This document shows, in pieces, positions 31,624-40,040 of a stretch of 48,534 nt of DNA (the stretch's first letter is position 1; every line of letters begins with the position of its first letter). The stretch is from Candidatus Pelagibacter communis (lineage in GTDB: Bacteria > Pseudomonadota > Alphaproteobacteria > Pelagibacterales > Pelagibacteraceae). A program made the translations under genes and the position numbers. The stretch lies in NCBI RefSeq assembly GCF_001179945.1, contig NZ_CVSG01000012.1:1-48534 (forward strand), given 5' to 3'. Below the pieces are notes generated by a model. That model was not told the DNA's origin. It did not search any database and saw only the letters and a list, made by a program, of their open reading frames with translations.

Positions 31624-32976
31624 TCATTTTAGTTGATTGAGCATTTCATCTGGAATCATCCCAGATGGAATTTTTTTTCCTTGAGACATTTTTTTCATCA
31701 TGTCTGACATCATTTTAAATTGTTTTAACAATTTATTAATTTTTGAAACATCTACACCTGCTCCTTTAGAAATTCTTTTACGTCTTGATCCGCTAATAAT
31801 TTTTGGATTTTCTCTTTCATTTTTGGTCATTGATAAAATAATTGCTTCATTTTCCACTAACATTTTTTCATCTATATTTGCTTGATCCATTTTTGCTTTC
31901 ATTTTATTCACTCCTGGCAACATAGACATAACCCCTTCCATTCCACCCATTTTTTTCATTTGCCTTAACTGTGAAAGATATGAGTCCATTGTGAATATTC
32001 CTTTTTTTAATTCATCTTCTGTCTCTTTAATTTTTTCCTCACTTAAATCTTGTTGAGCTTTTTCTACTAAAGTTACTACATCACCCATTCCTAAGATTCT
32101 ATTAGCTAATCGGTCAGGATGGAAAAGTTCAAGGTCAGTAATTTTTTCTCCCACTCCAATATATTTAATCGGTTTGCCTGTAACGTGTTTCATGCTTAAT
32201 GCTGCGCCTCCTCGAGCATCTCCGTCAACACGTGTAAGAATAATTCCAGAAAGATTAACAGCAGTGTCAAATTCCTTTGCAACATTTACAGCAATTTGTC
32301 CCGTCAATGAGTCAGCTACTAAAATTGTTTCTGCTGGTTTTGTAATGTCTTTAATTTGCTTAATCTCAGACATCATTGGTAAATCTATCTGGGTTCTTCC
32401 TGCAGTATCAAATATAATAACATCTGAGCCATTAAGATTAGCTGCATTTAATGCTCTTTTAGTAATGTCAATTGGTTGTTGCTTGTCGACTATAGGCAAA
32501 CATTGAATTCCGTTTGTTTCGGCGAGTAATTTAAGTTGTTCTTGAGCAGCTGGTCTGTAAACGTCTAAACTAACTACCATTACTTTTTTTTTATAGTTCT
32601 TTTCTATATTTTTTGCTAGCTTTGCTGCAGAAGTTGTTTTACCTGAACCCTGTAATCCAACCAATAAAAGTGAGACTGGTGGAACAGCTTTAAAGTTAAG
32701 TTCCTCATTTTTAGAGCCTAAAATATTTACAAGTTCATCGTAAACGATTTTAACTATCATCTGCCCAGCAGATGTTGATTTTATTATTTCTTTACCAATT
32801 GCTTTTGGTTTAACATTGGCTATAAATTCTTTAGTGACTGGAAGAGCCACATCAGCCTCTAATAAAGCTAATCGTATCTCTTTTAAGCCAGAGTCAACTT
32901 GTTCCTCCGTCAATGAGGGAGCGCTTTTTAGTTTAGAAAAAATACTTTCTAATTTATTTGTTAAATTTTCAAACAT
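31624..32976 (-). CDS. ffh: Signal recognition particle protein Ffh
   Basis: Ffh binds the SRP RNA and signal sequences of nascent membrane proteins. I chose ATG 32976, which gives MFENLTNKLESIF, the usual start, and 450 residues; six more codons are open upstream. The N domain is followed by the GTPase domain with GLQGSGKTTSAAKLA, SLDVYRPAAQEQL, DTAGRTQID and a TRVDGDARGGAALS guanine-specificity loop. The methionine-rich M domain contains MGGMEGVMSMLPG, SGSRRKRISKGAG and FKMMSDMMKKMSQG. It is the first gene of the minus-strand run; its upstream spacer holds a strongly structured block. Confidence 0.96.
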   Translation of the reverse strand: MFENLTNKLESIFSKLKSAPSLTEEQVDSGLKEIRLALLEADVALPVTKEFIANVKPKAIGKEIIKSTSAGQMIVKIVYDELVNILGSKNEELNFKAVPPVSLLLVGLQGSGKTTSAAKLAKNIEKNYKKKVMVVSLDVYRPAAQEQLKLLAETNGIQCLPIVDKQQPIDITKRALNAANLNGSDVIIFDTAGRTQIDLPMMSEIKQIKDITKPAETILVADSLTGQIAVNVAKEFDTAVNLSGIILTRVDGDARGGAALSMKHVTGKPIKYIGVGEKITDLELFHPDRLANRILGMGDVVTLVEKAQQDLSEEKIKETEDELKKGIFTMDSYLSQLRQMKKMGGMEGVMSMLPGVNKMKAKMDQANIDEKMLVENEAIILSMTKNERENPKIISGSRRKRISKGAGVDVSKINKLLKQFKMMSDMMKKMSQGKKIPSGMIPDEMLNQLK

Positions 32977-33000
32977 TTTTAAAACATCCAACACCTATCG

Positions 33001-33078
33001 CACTAGTGGGCGAACCTTCGCTGACTAGTGTCGACACTCTTGTTTTCAAGAGCACCGCAAAAACATGTGTATTTGCGG
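33001..33078. ncRNA. Candidate structured RNA: three consecutive hairpins between ffh and dapF
   Basis: Within a 167-base divergent spacer, an 80-base block (33001-33080) is about 48% GC, against about 30% for the window. It packs three perfect-stem hairpins. Stem 1 pairs CACTAGT (33001-33007) with ACTAGTG (33024-33030) and has an inner GCGA/TCGC stem with an ACCT loop. Stem 2 pairs CTCTTG (33037-33042) with CAAGAG (33047-33052). Stem 3 pairs CCGCAAA (33055-33061) with TTTGCGG (33072-33078). The strand is undecided: it could be a free RNA, a leader of ffh (which starts 25 bases away on the minus strand) or part of the dapF leader. It lacks the SRP RNA core sequence and does not fold as a tRNA. 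Confidence 0.45.
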
Positions 33079-33126
33079 AAAGTTTGTGGAAACTACAATT
33101 TGGGGTTTTAAAAGTCAATGAATAAT

Positions 33127-33132
33127 TATACT
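33127..33132 (+). promoter_or_regulatory. Candidate -10 box (TATACT) upstream of dapF
   Basis: TATACT lies 11 bases before the dapF ATG. If used, transcription would start about five bases from the start codon, giving an almost leaderless mRNA that excludes the three-hairpin block from the dapF transcript. No good -35 hexamer is visible at 16-18 bases. Weak call in AT-rich sequence. Confidence 0.3.
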
Positions 33133-33143
33133 AATCTACTAAT

Positions 33144-33974
33144 ATGCCTTTGATTAATGCTTTTAGAATGGATGGTTTAGGTAATAGATTTATTATCGTA
33201 GATAGAAGAGAAAAATCCATAAATATACCCAAAGAAAAAATAATTCATTTGGGAAATCTAAAGTCTTTTCATCGTAGTATCGAATTTGATCAAATTATAT
33301 TCATTGAAAAAGAAATTAATAATGCTTTTCCAATAACCATTTTTAATTCAGATGGAGGTGAGGTAAGTGCGTGTGGAAACGGAAGTAGGTGTGTTGCTTA
33401 CTTATTAAGCAAAGATTTAAATAATAAAGAAATCAAATTAAAAACAAATAATAGATTTCTTAATGCAAAAATTATTGGAGAGTCAGATGTTCAACTTGAA
33501 ATGGGGAAACCTATATTTGAATGGACTAAGATTCCATTAAAAGAAAAGTTAGATCACAAAAATATAACTCTTGATATTGATGGTAAAAAATTCACTGATG
33601 GGTTTAGCCTCAACGTGGGAAACCCTCATATAATTTTTTTTGTCAAAGATTGTTTTGAATATGATCTAAAAATATTAGGACCAAAAATAGAGAATCATGA
33701 ATTATTTCCTGATAGAACCAATGTTACTTTTGCTCAAATAGATGATGAGAATAACATTACAGTTAATGTTTGGGAACGAGGTGCAGGATTAACAAAAGCA
33801 TGTGGAACTGCTGCCTGTGCTACTGCTGTTGCAGCATTTATCAAGAAGTTAACTAAAAACGATATCAATATTAAATTTGAAGAAGGAAGTTTAAATATAA
33901 AAATGGATGCAGATTTTAATATACTTATGAGAGGTCCAGTTTCAGAAATAAAACATACTAAACTTGAGATCTGA
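33144..33974 (+). CDS. dapF: Diaminopimelate epimerase
   Basis: DapF epimerises LL- to meso-diaminopimelate for lysine and peptidoglycan. The 276-residue protein carries both active-site cysteines: Cys77 in SACGNGSRCVAY and about Cys220 in KACGTAACATAV. FRMDGLGNRFIIVD and NVGNPHIIFFV are also family features. The TGA directly abuts the ftsY start codon, so the two are likely co-transcribed. In many alphaproteobacteria a MiaB-like methylthiotransferase gene lies between them; none is here. Confidence 0.95.
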   Translation: MPLINAFRMDGLGNRFIIVDRREKSINIPKEKIIHLGNLKSFHRSIEFDQIIFIEKEINNAFPITIFNSDGGEVSACGNGSRCVAYLLSKDLNNKEIKLKTNNRFLNAKIIGESDVQLEMGKPIFEWTKIPLKEKLDHKNITLDIDGKKFTDGFSLNVGNPHIIFFVKDCFEYDLKILGPKIENHELFPDRTNVTFAQIDDENNITVNVWERGAGLTKACGTAACATAVAAFIKKLTKNDINIKFEEGSLNIKMDADFNILMRGPVSEIKHTKLEI

Positions 33975-34895
33975 ATGAGTTTATTTGATAAATTTAAAAT
34001 AGGATTAGGTAAAAGTTCTGATGGGCTCAGTACAGGTTTTAAAAATATATTTTCCAAAAAAAAAATTGATGAAAATGTTCTTACAGAATTTGAAGAGTTA
34101 ATTATTTCATCTGATGCTGGTGTTGATGTGGCTAAAGAGCTTCGAAAAGATTTTGAAAATTTTAAAATAGATAAAAAATTAGACGATCATAAAGAAATTT
34201 TAAAACTTTTAGCAGATAAATTAGCAATAAATCTACAGAAGTATGAAAAAGATTTAAGTCTAATGGGAAACGCAAAATCTTCTGTAATCGTTGTGTCTGG
34301 TGTAAACGGTGTTGGAAAAACTACAAGTATTGGAAAACTTGGCAAATATTTTAAAGACAATAATCGATCTGTTGTCTTTGGAGCTGCAGACACTTTTAGG
34401 GCAGCAGCTATAGATCAGCTACAAGTTTGGGCTGCGAAAGTAAAAGTAGATATAATTAAGTCAGAGATAAATAGTGACCCGGCTTCTGTTGCTTTTAAAA
34501 CTGCTGAATTTGCAAAAAAAAATGAAATTGATGTTGCTTTAATCGATACAGCAGGAAGACTACAAAATAAAAAAAATCTAATGGAAGAATACAAAAAAAT
34601 TATCAATGTCCTGAAAAAAATAGATGAGTCTTTTCCAAATGAAGTAATTCTAGTTCTTGATGCTACTACTGGTCAAAATGCACTGAATCAAGTTGAAGAG
34701 TTTAGCAAAATACACAATCTCACAGGTCTTATAATTACAAAACTTGATAGCACTGCAAAAGGCGGGGTGGTTCTTGCTATTTGTAAAAAATATAATTTAC
34801 CTATTGTAGCAATCGGAATGGGAGAAAAAGAAGATGACTTACAACCTTTCAATGCTGAATATTTTTCAAAAGCTCTTTTAGGTATTGAAACCTAA
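33975..34895 (+). CDS. ftsY: Signal recognition particle receptor FtsY
   Basis: FtsY is the membrane-associated SRP receptor GTPase. At 306 residues it is a short form with only a small N-terminal region before the NG domain. The P-loop GVNGVGKTTSIGKLG is near residue 110, followed by AADTFRAAAIDQL, DTAGRLQNKKNLM, DATTGQNAL, TKLDSTAKGGVVL and GMGEKEDDLQPF. Its partner ffh is on the other strand across the structured spacer. The last 18 bases overlap the convergent hydrolase gene. Confidence 0.96.
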   Translation: MSLFDKFKIGLGKSSDGLSTGFKNIFSKKKIDENVLTEFEELIISSDAGVDVAKELRKDFENFKIDKKLDDHKEILKLLADKLAINLQKYEKDLSLMGNAKSSVIVVSGVNGVGKTTSIGKLGKYFKDNNRSVVFGAADTFRAAAIDQLQVWAAKVKVDIIKSEINSDPASVAFKTAEFAKKNEIDVALIDTAGRLQNKKNLMEEYKKIINVLKKIDESFPNEVILVLDATTGQNALNQVEEFSKIHNLTGLIITKLDSTAKGGVVLAICKKYNLPIVAIGMGEKEDDLQPFNAEYFSKALLGIET

Positions 34896-35681
34896 AAAAT
34901 TTCTCAAAGCATTCATTAATTGATCATTAAATTCCATCATATGATCGTCATTATCAGAAAAGTAACTAAATTTTGGGTTATTCGCCTTCTCGAATAATTC
35001 TAAACCCATTTTAAAGGGAACAACATCATCTTTCTTACCGTGCATGATTAAAATAGGAATATTTATATTCTTAATCTTTTTTAAAGAATCGTACCTGTCT
35101 TTAATCAATAAATCGATAGGTAAATAAGGATAATAAATTTTTGCTGCATCAGCGATTGAGGTAAAAGGTGACTCTAAAACAATGCCTGCAAAAGAATTGT
35201 CCTGGCCCAACTCTGTAGCAACACCTGTGCCTAGTGACTCACCGTAAAGAATTATATTTTTATTAATTACTCCAGTATTATTAAGCCATTCAACAGATTT
35301 TCTAGCATCATTGTACAAATTTTTCTCTGTTGGTTCGCCTAGATTACCACTGAACCCTCTCCATGAAATAATAAGAATATTTACATTTAATTTATTTAAC
35401 TCATTAAGTTTATGAACCCTATTGGTTAGATCACCTGCATTACCATGGAAGTATAAAATTGTTTTATATTTTTTTAAGTCTTTTTCCAAAAACCACGATT
35501 TAAGTTTTATATCTTTATCAACCCCAATAAAAACTTCTTTATATTCAAATTGAATTTCATCTCCCGTGTAGTTATTTTCACTTGGGTGATAAAGTAATTT
35601 TCTTTGGTACAAATAAGTGAAAAGTACAATTATTACGTATGCTAATAAAATAGATGATAGCGCTAAGTAAAGATACTTCAT
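34878..35681 (-). CDS. Alpha/beta hydrolase (BEM46/ABHD13-like), membrane-anchored
   Basis: The 267-residue protein has one N-terminal membrane segment (about 5-25), then an alpha/beta hydrolase domain: oxyanion-side FHGNAGDLTNRV, the nucleophile elbow YGESLGTGVA (Ser149), VLESPFTSIADAA, an acidic residue in HGKKDDVVPF and a histidine in DNDDHMMEF. These match the BEM46 branch, whose substrates are mostly unknown. Its ATG overlaps the EamA stop by four bases, so it ends the long minus-strand unit that starts with the TRAP and glycolate genes. A lipase or esterase role is possible. Confidence 0.75.
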   Translation of the reverse strand: MKYLYLALSSILLAYVIIVLFTYLYQRKLLYHPSENNYTGDEIQFEYKEVFIGVDKDIKLKSWFLEKDLKKYKTILYFHGNAGDLTNRVHKLNELNKLNVNILIISWRGFSGNLGEPTEKNLYNDARKSVEWLNNTGVINKNIILYGESLGTGVATELGQDNSFAGIVLESPFTSIADAAKIYYPYLPIDLLIKDRYDSLKKIKNINIPILIMHGKKDDVVPFKMGLELFEKANNPKFSYFSDNDDHMMEFNDQLMNALRNFLGFNT

Positions 35682-36580
35682 ACTTTTTTTCTAGCGAAAT
35701 AAACTCCAGTAAAAACTAATAAACCACCTAAATAATGAAAACTTAAGAGAGGTTCTTCAAAAATTATAATTCCAAAGATAGATCCATAAACTGCGAATAA
35801 ATATAAAGTAAACCCAGCAAAGGATGCGCCTACATATTTTTGTAACCGTGTATATAAGGAGAAAGCAATAATACTAGGTGAAATAGCAGCAAAAACAATC
35901 CAGAACAAAAATGTCTGATTGTAAGTAGTCTTAGCAAAATAAATATTTTCTAAAATAAAAAATGGGAAAAGCGATATAAATCCAAACATTGCGATTAAAG
36001 TAAATCGAGCCATTAAACTAAATTTTGATTTCCAATTTAATAAATAAATTGAGTAAAGAGCCCAACCTAAAGCTGCTCCCAAAACCCATAAGTCACCTAT
36101 TGTAAAATTTAGGTTTATTAAAAAATCTAAATTACCTTTAGATATAATTGTAAAAACACCTGCAATACAAATAAATAAGCCTAATAATCTAAAAAAATTA
36201 ATTTTTTCTTTAAAGAATAATATCGATAAAAAAATTATTATTACTGGTGAAGATGTATAGATTATACCAATATTTGCCATTGTTGTTGTCATGCCTGCAA
36301 GATTTGGAAAAGCCCCACATATACCGCAACCCATTGAGCCTAAGAAAAAAAGCTTAAAAAACTCTTTATTAAAGTATTTTTTATTTTTTAAGATTTCGTT
36401 AAAAAAAAATGGAAATAATATAGTGAATACTGTAAGCCATCGCCAGAATGCTAGAGAAATAGGAGGTACTGACTCAACGCCACCTCTTGCTACAATAGTG
36501 TTTGTAGCCATAAAAATTGGCTGGATTAACAAAAGTAAATAAGGAGCGTAAGGATTATTTTTTGTCAATGAAGGCTTCAT
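35678..36580 (-). CDS. EamA/DMT-family transporter
   Basis: The 300-residue protein has about ten membrane segments in two EamA repeats. Family traits are the N-terminal PIFMATNTIVARGG segment, SLAFWRW at the end of the first helix pair, TSSPVIIIFLSILFFKEK closing repeat one, and AISPSIIAFSLYTRLQKYVGA plus FEEPLLSFHYLGGLLVFTGV in repeat two. Drug/metabolite transporters of this kind usually export amino acids or metabolites; the substrate cannot be read. It overlaps a membrane small ORF upstream by 26 bases and the hydrolase downstream by four. Confidence 0.85.
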   Translation of the reverse strand: MKPSLTKNNPYAPYLLLLIQPIFMATNTIVARGGVESVPPISLAFWRWLTVFTILFPFFFNEILKNKKYFNKEFFKLFFLGSMGCGICGAFPNLAGMTTTMANIGIIYTSSPVIIIFLSILFFKEKINFFRLLGLFICIAGVFTIISKGNLDFLINLNFTIGDLWVLGAALGWALYSIYLLNWKSKFSLMARFTLIAMFGFISLFPFFILENIYFAKTTYNQTFLFWIVFAAISPSIIAFSLYTRLQKYVGASFAGFTLYLFAVYGSIFGIIIFEEPLLSFHYLGGLLVFTGVYFARKKV

Positions 36581-36734
36581 AGAACATCATTACAATTACC
36601 ATACCCATTAAAATATAAACAGGAAGCACATCAAAAAATCCTATCATCATTGATCTAGTTAGTGTTGTGGCTAAACCAATTAAAAAAAGGGTACAGAGAC
36701 CAACGCCAATTATTATTGTAATTTTATCCTTCAT
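36555..36734 (-). CDS. Small two-segment membrane protein (59 codons)
   Basis: This short frame fills the gap between the amidase and EamA genes. It starts at ATG 36734, overlapping the amidase 3' end by 11 bases, and ends at TAA 36555-36557, overlapping the EamA start by 26 bases. Residues about 5-24 and 36-52 are hydrophobic (ITIIIGVGLCTLFLIG, VYILMGMVIVMMF), joined by a short TTLTRSMM loop, with a charged DKK end. Overlap with both neighbours in a genome with almost no spacer supports it being translated. I recognise no family. It may assist the EamA transporter or be independent. Confidence 0.6.
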   Translation of the reverse strand: MKDKITIIIGVGLCTLFLIGLATTLTRSMMIGFFDVLPVYILMGMVIVMMFYEAFIDKK

Positions 36735-38058
36735 CTCTACAATTTTTCTCCAGCCAGTTAGCTGTACCTAAAAATCTTAAATCATCAAGCTTATCACCAA
36801 CCAACTGAACTCCTAATGGTAAGTCATTTTCACCTGTAAGTAAAGGTAATGAAATTGTGGGCAAACCAAGATAAGTCCAGATTTTTTGGAAGTCCGCACT
36901 TCCAGTAGATTTTAATCCTTTGTCAGCAACTCCGCTTGATGATGGAGTAATAATTCCGTGGTAATCTTCAAAAACTTCTTTATAAGACTCATAACTTTGT
37001 TTCATAAAATCTGAAGCATCACCATATTCTTTTGCTGAATATTTTAATCCTCTTGAGATAGCTTCTCTCATTTCTTTTGAAAGTTTAGTTTTATCTTTTT
37101 TATAATAAACTTGAAAATTATTTGCCATATCAACTTCATGAATGATTTGATGATACTTTGGAATATCGTCAAAGTATGACGGTGTATCAAACACCTCTAT
37201 GTTTTTTTTGAAGTTTTTAATTAGAAATTCAAAAGCTTGCTGTGATTTTTTATTTATATTATTCCAATTTTTCGTTTTATAAAAAATAAACTTTGGATCA
37301 AAAACTGGTCCTTTCTCACATTCCTGAATCATGTTATCAGCAGCGAAATAAATTGTTGAGGGGTCATGTAAATCTTTTCTAATTAGTGATTTAGCTAATA
37401 ATGCAACATCTTTCACACTTTTACCAAATACGCCCATTGTATCTAGTTTATCAGAAACTTTTAAAACACCGTTTCTAGAGATTAATCCATATGAGGGTTT
37501 ATATCCAACTACACCACAATATGATGCTGGTCTGATTACTGATCCTCCAGTTTGAGAACCCACAGATAAAGGTGCCATATGAGCTGCAACTGCTGCTGCT
37601 GATCCACTTGATGATCCCCCTGGTGTTCTTGAATAATCATGAGGATTTTTTGTTTTAGATGGATGTATATATGCAAGTTCACAAGTAACAGTTTTACCCA
37701 TGATAATTGCCCCTGAATTTTTTAATAGGTTTACGATTTCCGAGTCTTGTGAATTAGACATTTTTTTTCTAAAGACTGTCCCACATTCAGTTGGCATATC
37801 ATAAGTACCTATAATATCCTTGATTGCAACTGGCATACCGTGCAATGGCCCGAGGGGTTTTCCAGATTTTCTATAAGTGTCCGCTTCTTCAGCTTTTTCT
37901 AATAAAAGTTTTTTGTCTAAAAATTGCCAAGCCTGGACGTCTTTTTCAAATTTTTTAATCCTATCTAAATAAGCTTTACAAAGATCTAATGAAGAAATTT
38001 CACCAGAATGAAGTTTTTGCGACAAATCGTAAGCACTTAAAGATGTAACGTCTATCAT
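36724..38058 (-). CDS. Amidase (amidase-signature family)
   Basis: The 444-residue enzyme has the Ser-cisSer-Lys machinery of the amidase signature family: Lys80 in MPVAIKDI, the serine-rich GGSSSGSAAAVAA at about 148-160, and the nucleophile in GSQTGGSVIRPAS (about Ser173). GatA-like sequences share these motifs, but no gatB or gatC is present and the C-terminal half differs, so I favour a stand-alone amide hydrolase. It lies eight bases after dctM, so its substrate may be something brought in by the TRAP system, which is inference only. Confidence 0.85.
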   Translation of the reverse strand: MIDVTSLSAYDLSQKLHSGEISSLDLCKAYLDRIKKFEKDVQAWQFLDKKLLLEKAEEADTYRKSGKPLGPLHGMPVAIKDIIGTYDMPTECGTVFRKKMSNSQDSEIVNLLKNSGAIIMGKTVTCELAYIHPSKTKNPHDYSRTPGGSSSGSAAAVAAHMAPLSVGSQTGGSVIRPASYCGVVGYKPSYGLISRNGVLKVSDKLDTMGVFGKSVKDVALLAKSLIRKDLHDPSTIYFAADNMIQECEKGPVFDPKFIFYKTKNWNNINKKSQQAFEFLIKNFKKNIEVFDTPSYFDDIPKYHQIIHEVDMANNFQVYYKKDKTKLSKEMREAISRGLKYSAKEYGDASDFMKQSYESYKEVFEDYHGIITPSSSGVADKGLKSTGSADFQKIWTYLGLPTISLPLLTGENDLPLGVQLVGDKLDDLRFLGTANWLEKNCRDEG

Positions 38059-38066
38059 TTAAATTG

Positions 38067-39428
38067 TTAATTAGCGAATAATGTATCTGGCAACCAAAGA
38101 GCTATTCCTGGAAATAGATACATTAAAAACATGGCAAATATAACAATACCTAGGAAAGGCATAATGCCTCTAAATATTTCCATTAACTCTACATTTTTAG
38201 ATTGGACACCTTTTAAATAGTAGGCGGACATTGCCATCGGCGGTGTTAAAAATGAAGTTTGTAAATTCAAAGCGATAAGCATTGCGAAAAAATATGGATT
38301 TACCTCGAAGAAAGCTACTAAAGGTAAAAATATTGGAACAAATATAATTAAAATTTCTGTCCACTCTAATGGCCATCCTAATAAGAAAATAATTATTTGT
38401 GTGATTACTAAGAATTGCCATGGTTGTAAATTCATTGATTTAAAGAAATGCTCAAAAACTTCATGGCCACCTAAGTAAGAAAAAACAGATGCGAAAGTCC
38501 AAGAGCCAATGAATAACCACATTATCATTGCAGTTGTTTTTGCTGTTAGAAATACAGACTCTTTAAAATTTTTCCATTTTAAAGTCTTGTAAAAATAAGA
38601 AAGCACTAATGCACCAAAGGCTCCTACTGCTGCAGCCTCTGCAGGTGTAGCAAGCCCTCCTAAAATAGTTCCTAATACTAATATAATTAATGAGAAAAGA
38701 GGTAAGAACGAAACCATAACCTCTTTTAAAATTTCAGATCTTGGCGGAATATCCTCTTTTGGAGGTTTAGGCGCTATTGATGGATTAAAATAAGCAAGTG
38801 TAACTGCGTACATTATATAAAGACCAGCTAATAATAATCCTGGGAAAATTGCTGCTGCAAACAATCTTAAAGGAGAAAGCTGAGCAATAACTGAGTAAAC
38901 AATTAACATGATACTTGGAGGAATCAAAATTCCTAAACATCCACCAGAACAAATTACTCCTGAAGCAAATTTTTTATCATATCCTGCCCTTATCATTGCA
39001 GGCCATGCAAGTAATCCCATTAGTGTAACAACAGCACCAATAATTCCTGTCGCTGTTGAGAATAAAGCGCAAGTTACAAGAGCGGCAACAGCCATAGAAG
39101 CTGGTAATCTATGAGATGCTAGTCTTATCGCAAAAAACAATCTAGAAACAATTCCGGCTCTCTCAACTAAGTAGCCCATAAATAAAAAGAGTGGGACGGC
39201 GGTTAAAACAGTATTATCCATCACTGTATAAGTATTCTGAACAAATAATTGGAAAATTCTATTATCAAAAAAATGTTCCATTCTAGAGGGATCAAAATAA
39301 GCGTAGTAACCAAAACCAACTCCCATTGCCATTAATGTAAATGCAATTGGAAAACCAAGTAGAACTGCAAACAGGAATATGCTCATCATTAGAATTGCGA
39401 TTTCAGGATTGGTTAAACTAAATAACAT
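38067..39428 (-). CDS. dctM: TRAP transporter large permease subunit
   Basis: DctM is the ion-coupled translocation subunit. The 453-residue protein has about twelve membrane segments. Family features include FPIAFTLMAMGVGFGYYAY, TAVPLFLFMGYLVERAGI, GVICSGGCLGILIPPSIMLIVYSV, PAEAAAVGAFGALVLSY and LNLQTSFLTPPMAMSAYYLKG. It overlaps the dctQ 3' end by 11 bases. The PSIMLI and TSFLTPPM segments are typical of the group with TakP/lactate-type binding proteins. Confidence 0.95.
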   Translation of the reverse strand: MLFSLTNPEIAILMMSIFLFAVLLGFPIAFTLMAMGVGFGYYAYFDPSRMEHFFDNRIFQLFVQNTYTVMDNTVLTAVPLFLFMGYLVERAGIVSRLFFAIRLASHRLPASMAVAALVTCALFSTATGIIGAVVTLMGLLAWPAMIRAGYDKKFASGVICSGGCLGILIPPSIMLIVYSVIAQLSPLRLFAAAIFPGLLLAGLYIMYAVTLAYFNPSIAPKPPKEDIPPRSEILKEVMVSFLPLFSLIILVLGTILGGLATPAEAAAVGAFGALVLSYFYKTLKWKNFKESVFLTAKTTAMIMWLFIGSWTFASVFSYLGGHEVFEHFFKSMNLQPWQFLVITQIIIFLLGWPLEWTEILIIFVPIFLPLVAFFEVNPYFFAMLIALNLQTSFLTPPMAMSAYYLKGVQSKNVELMEIFRGIMPFLGIVIFAMFLMYLFPGIALWLPDTLFAN

Positions 39429-40002
39429 CTTTTTGATCCTCGTCTTGTGAAGTTCTCATTAACATTTTTTCTGTTTCCTCTGCCACAACCATTCTTGCAG
39501 GCCAGTGACCGGTTTGAATACAAATAATTGCTCTACATACTTCGCTGATGCCCTGGATAACTAATAATATTCCTGCTGCAGGTATCAAAGATTTTGCCAT
39601 ATAAATTTGGATTTGTGCCGGACTATTCCAGCTTGTTTCTTTTATCTTCCATGCAAGCGAAGCATATTCATAACCGTAAAACGCAAGCGCGAGTACACCA
39701 GGGAAGAAAAATATAAAATATAAAACTAAATCGATATAACCTTGTGTTCTTGGTTTAAAAAGTCTGTAAATTACGTCACCTCTAACATGAGCTTCTGTAG
39801 ATAAAGTGTATGCGCCTGCCATCATAAAAATTGCACCGTACATTTGTAAACTAAAATCGAAATTCCACAAAGTAGGAGCATTGAAGGCATATGCCATAAC
39901 GACTTCATAACAAGTTCCTCCCATTAAAATTACAATGCACCAAGAAAATGCCTTTCCTACGGAAGTACTTAAAGTATCTGCAAAATGAATAAATCCCCTC
40001 AT
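39418..40002 (-). CDS. dctQ: TRAP transporter small permease subunit
   Basis: DctQ is the four-helix partner of DctM. The 194-residue protein has hydrophobic segments at about 20-40, 48-68, 90-110 and 137-160, with YEVVMAYAFNAPTLWNFD and GAYTLSTEAHVRGDVIYRLF typical of this subunit. It starts 84 bases after dctP, beyond a strong hairpin, and its end overlaps dctM. A C-terminal hydrophilic tail of about 30 residues follows the last helix. Confidence 0.92.
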   Translation of the reverse strand: MRGFIHFADTLSTSVGKAFSWCIVILMGGTCYEVVMAYAFNAPTLWNFDFSLQMYGAIFMMAGAYTLSTEAHVRGDVIYRLFKPRTQGYIDLVLYFIFFFPGVLALAFYGYEYASLAWKIKETSWNSPAQIQIYMAKSLIPAAGILLVIQGISEVCRAIICIQTGHWPARMVVAEETEKMLMRTSQDEDQKDVI

Positions 40003-40040
40003 GAAATTTTAAACTATTCTAATTTTTTTATAATTTCCAT

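Noticed and set aside
33001-33060. tRNA-Ser gene on the minus strand of the ffh-dapF spacer
   Set aside because: CTTGAAAAC and GGTTCG words resemble tRNA-Ser, but there is no acceptor stem, no seven-base anticodon loop on a five-base-pair stem, and no T loop of the TTCRANY form.
32977-33143. Small SRP RNA gene beside ffh
   Set aside because: The near-invariant CAGG...GGAAGGAAGCAG core of bacterial SRP RNA was not found on either strand, so I did not name it ffs.
36724-38058. gatA (tRNA amidotransferase subunit)
   Set aside because: Amidase-signature motifs match, but gatB and gatC are absent and the context is a TRAP catabolic unit.
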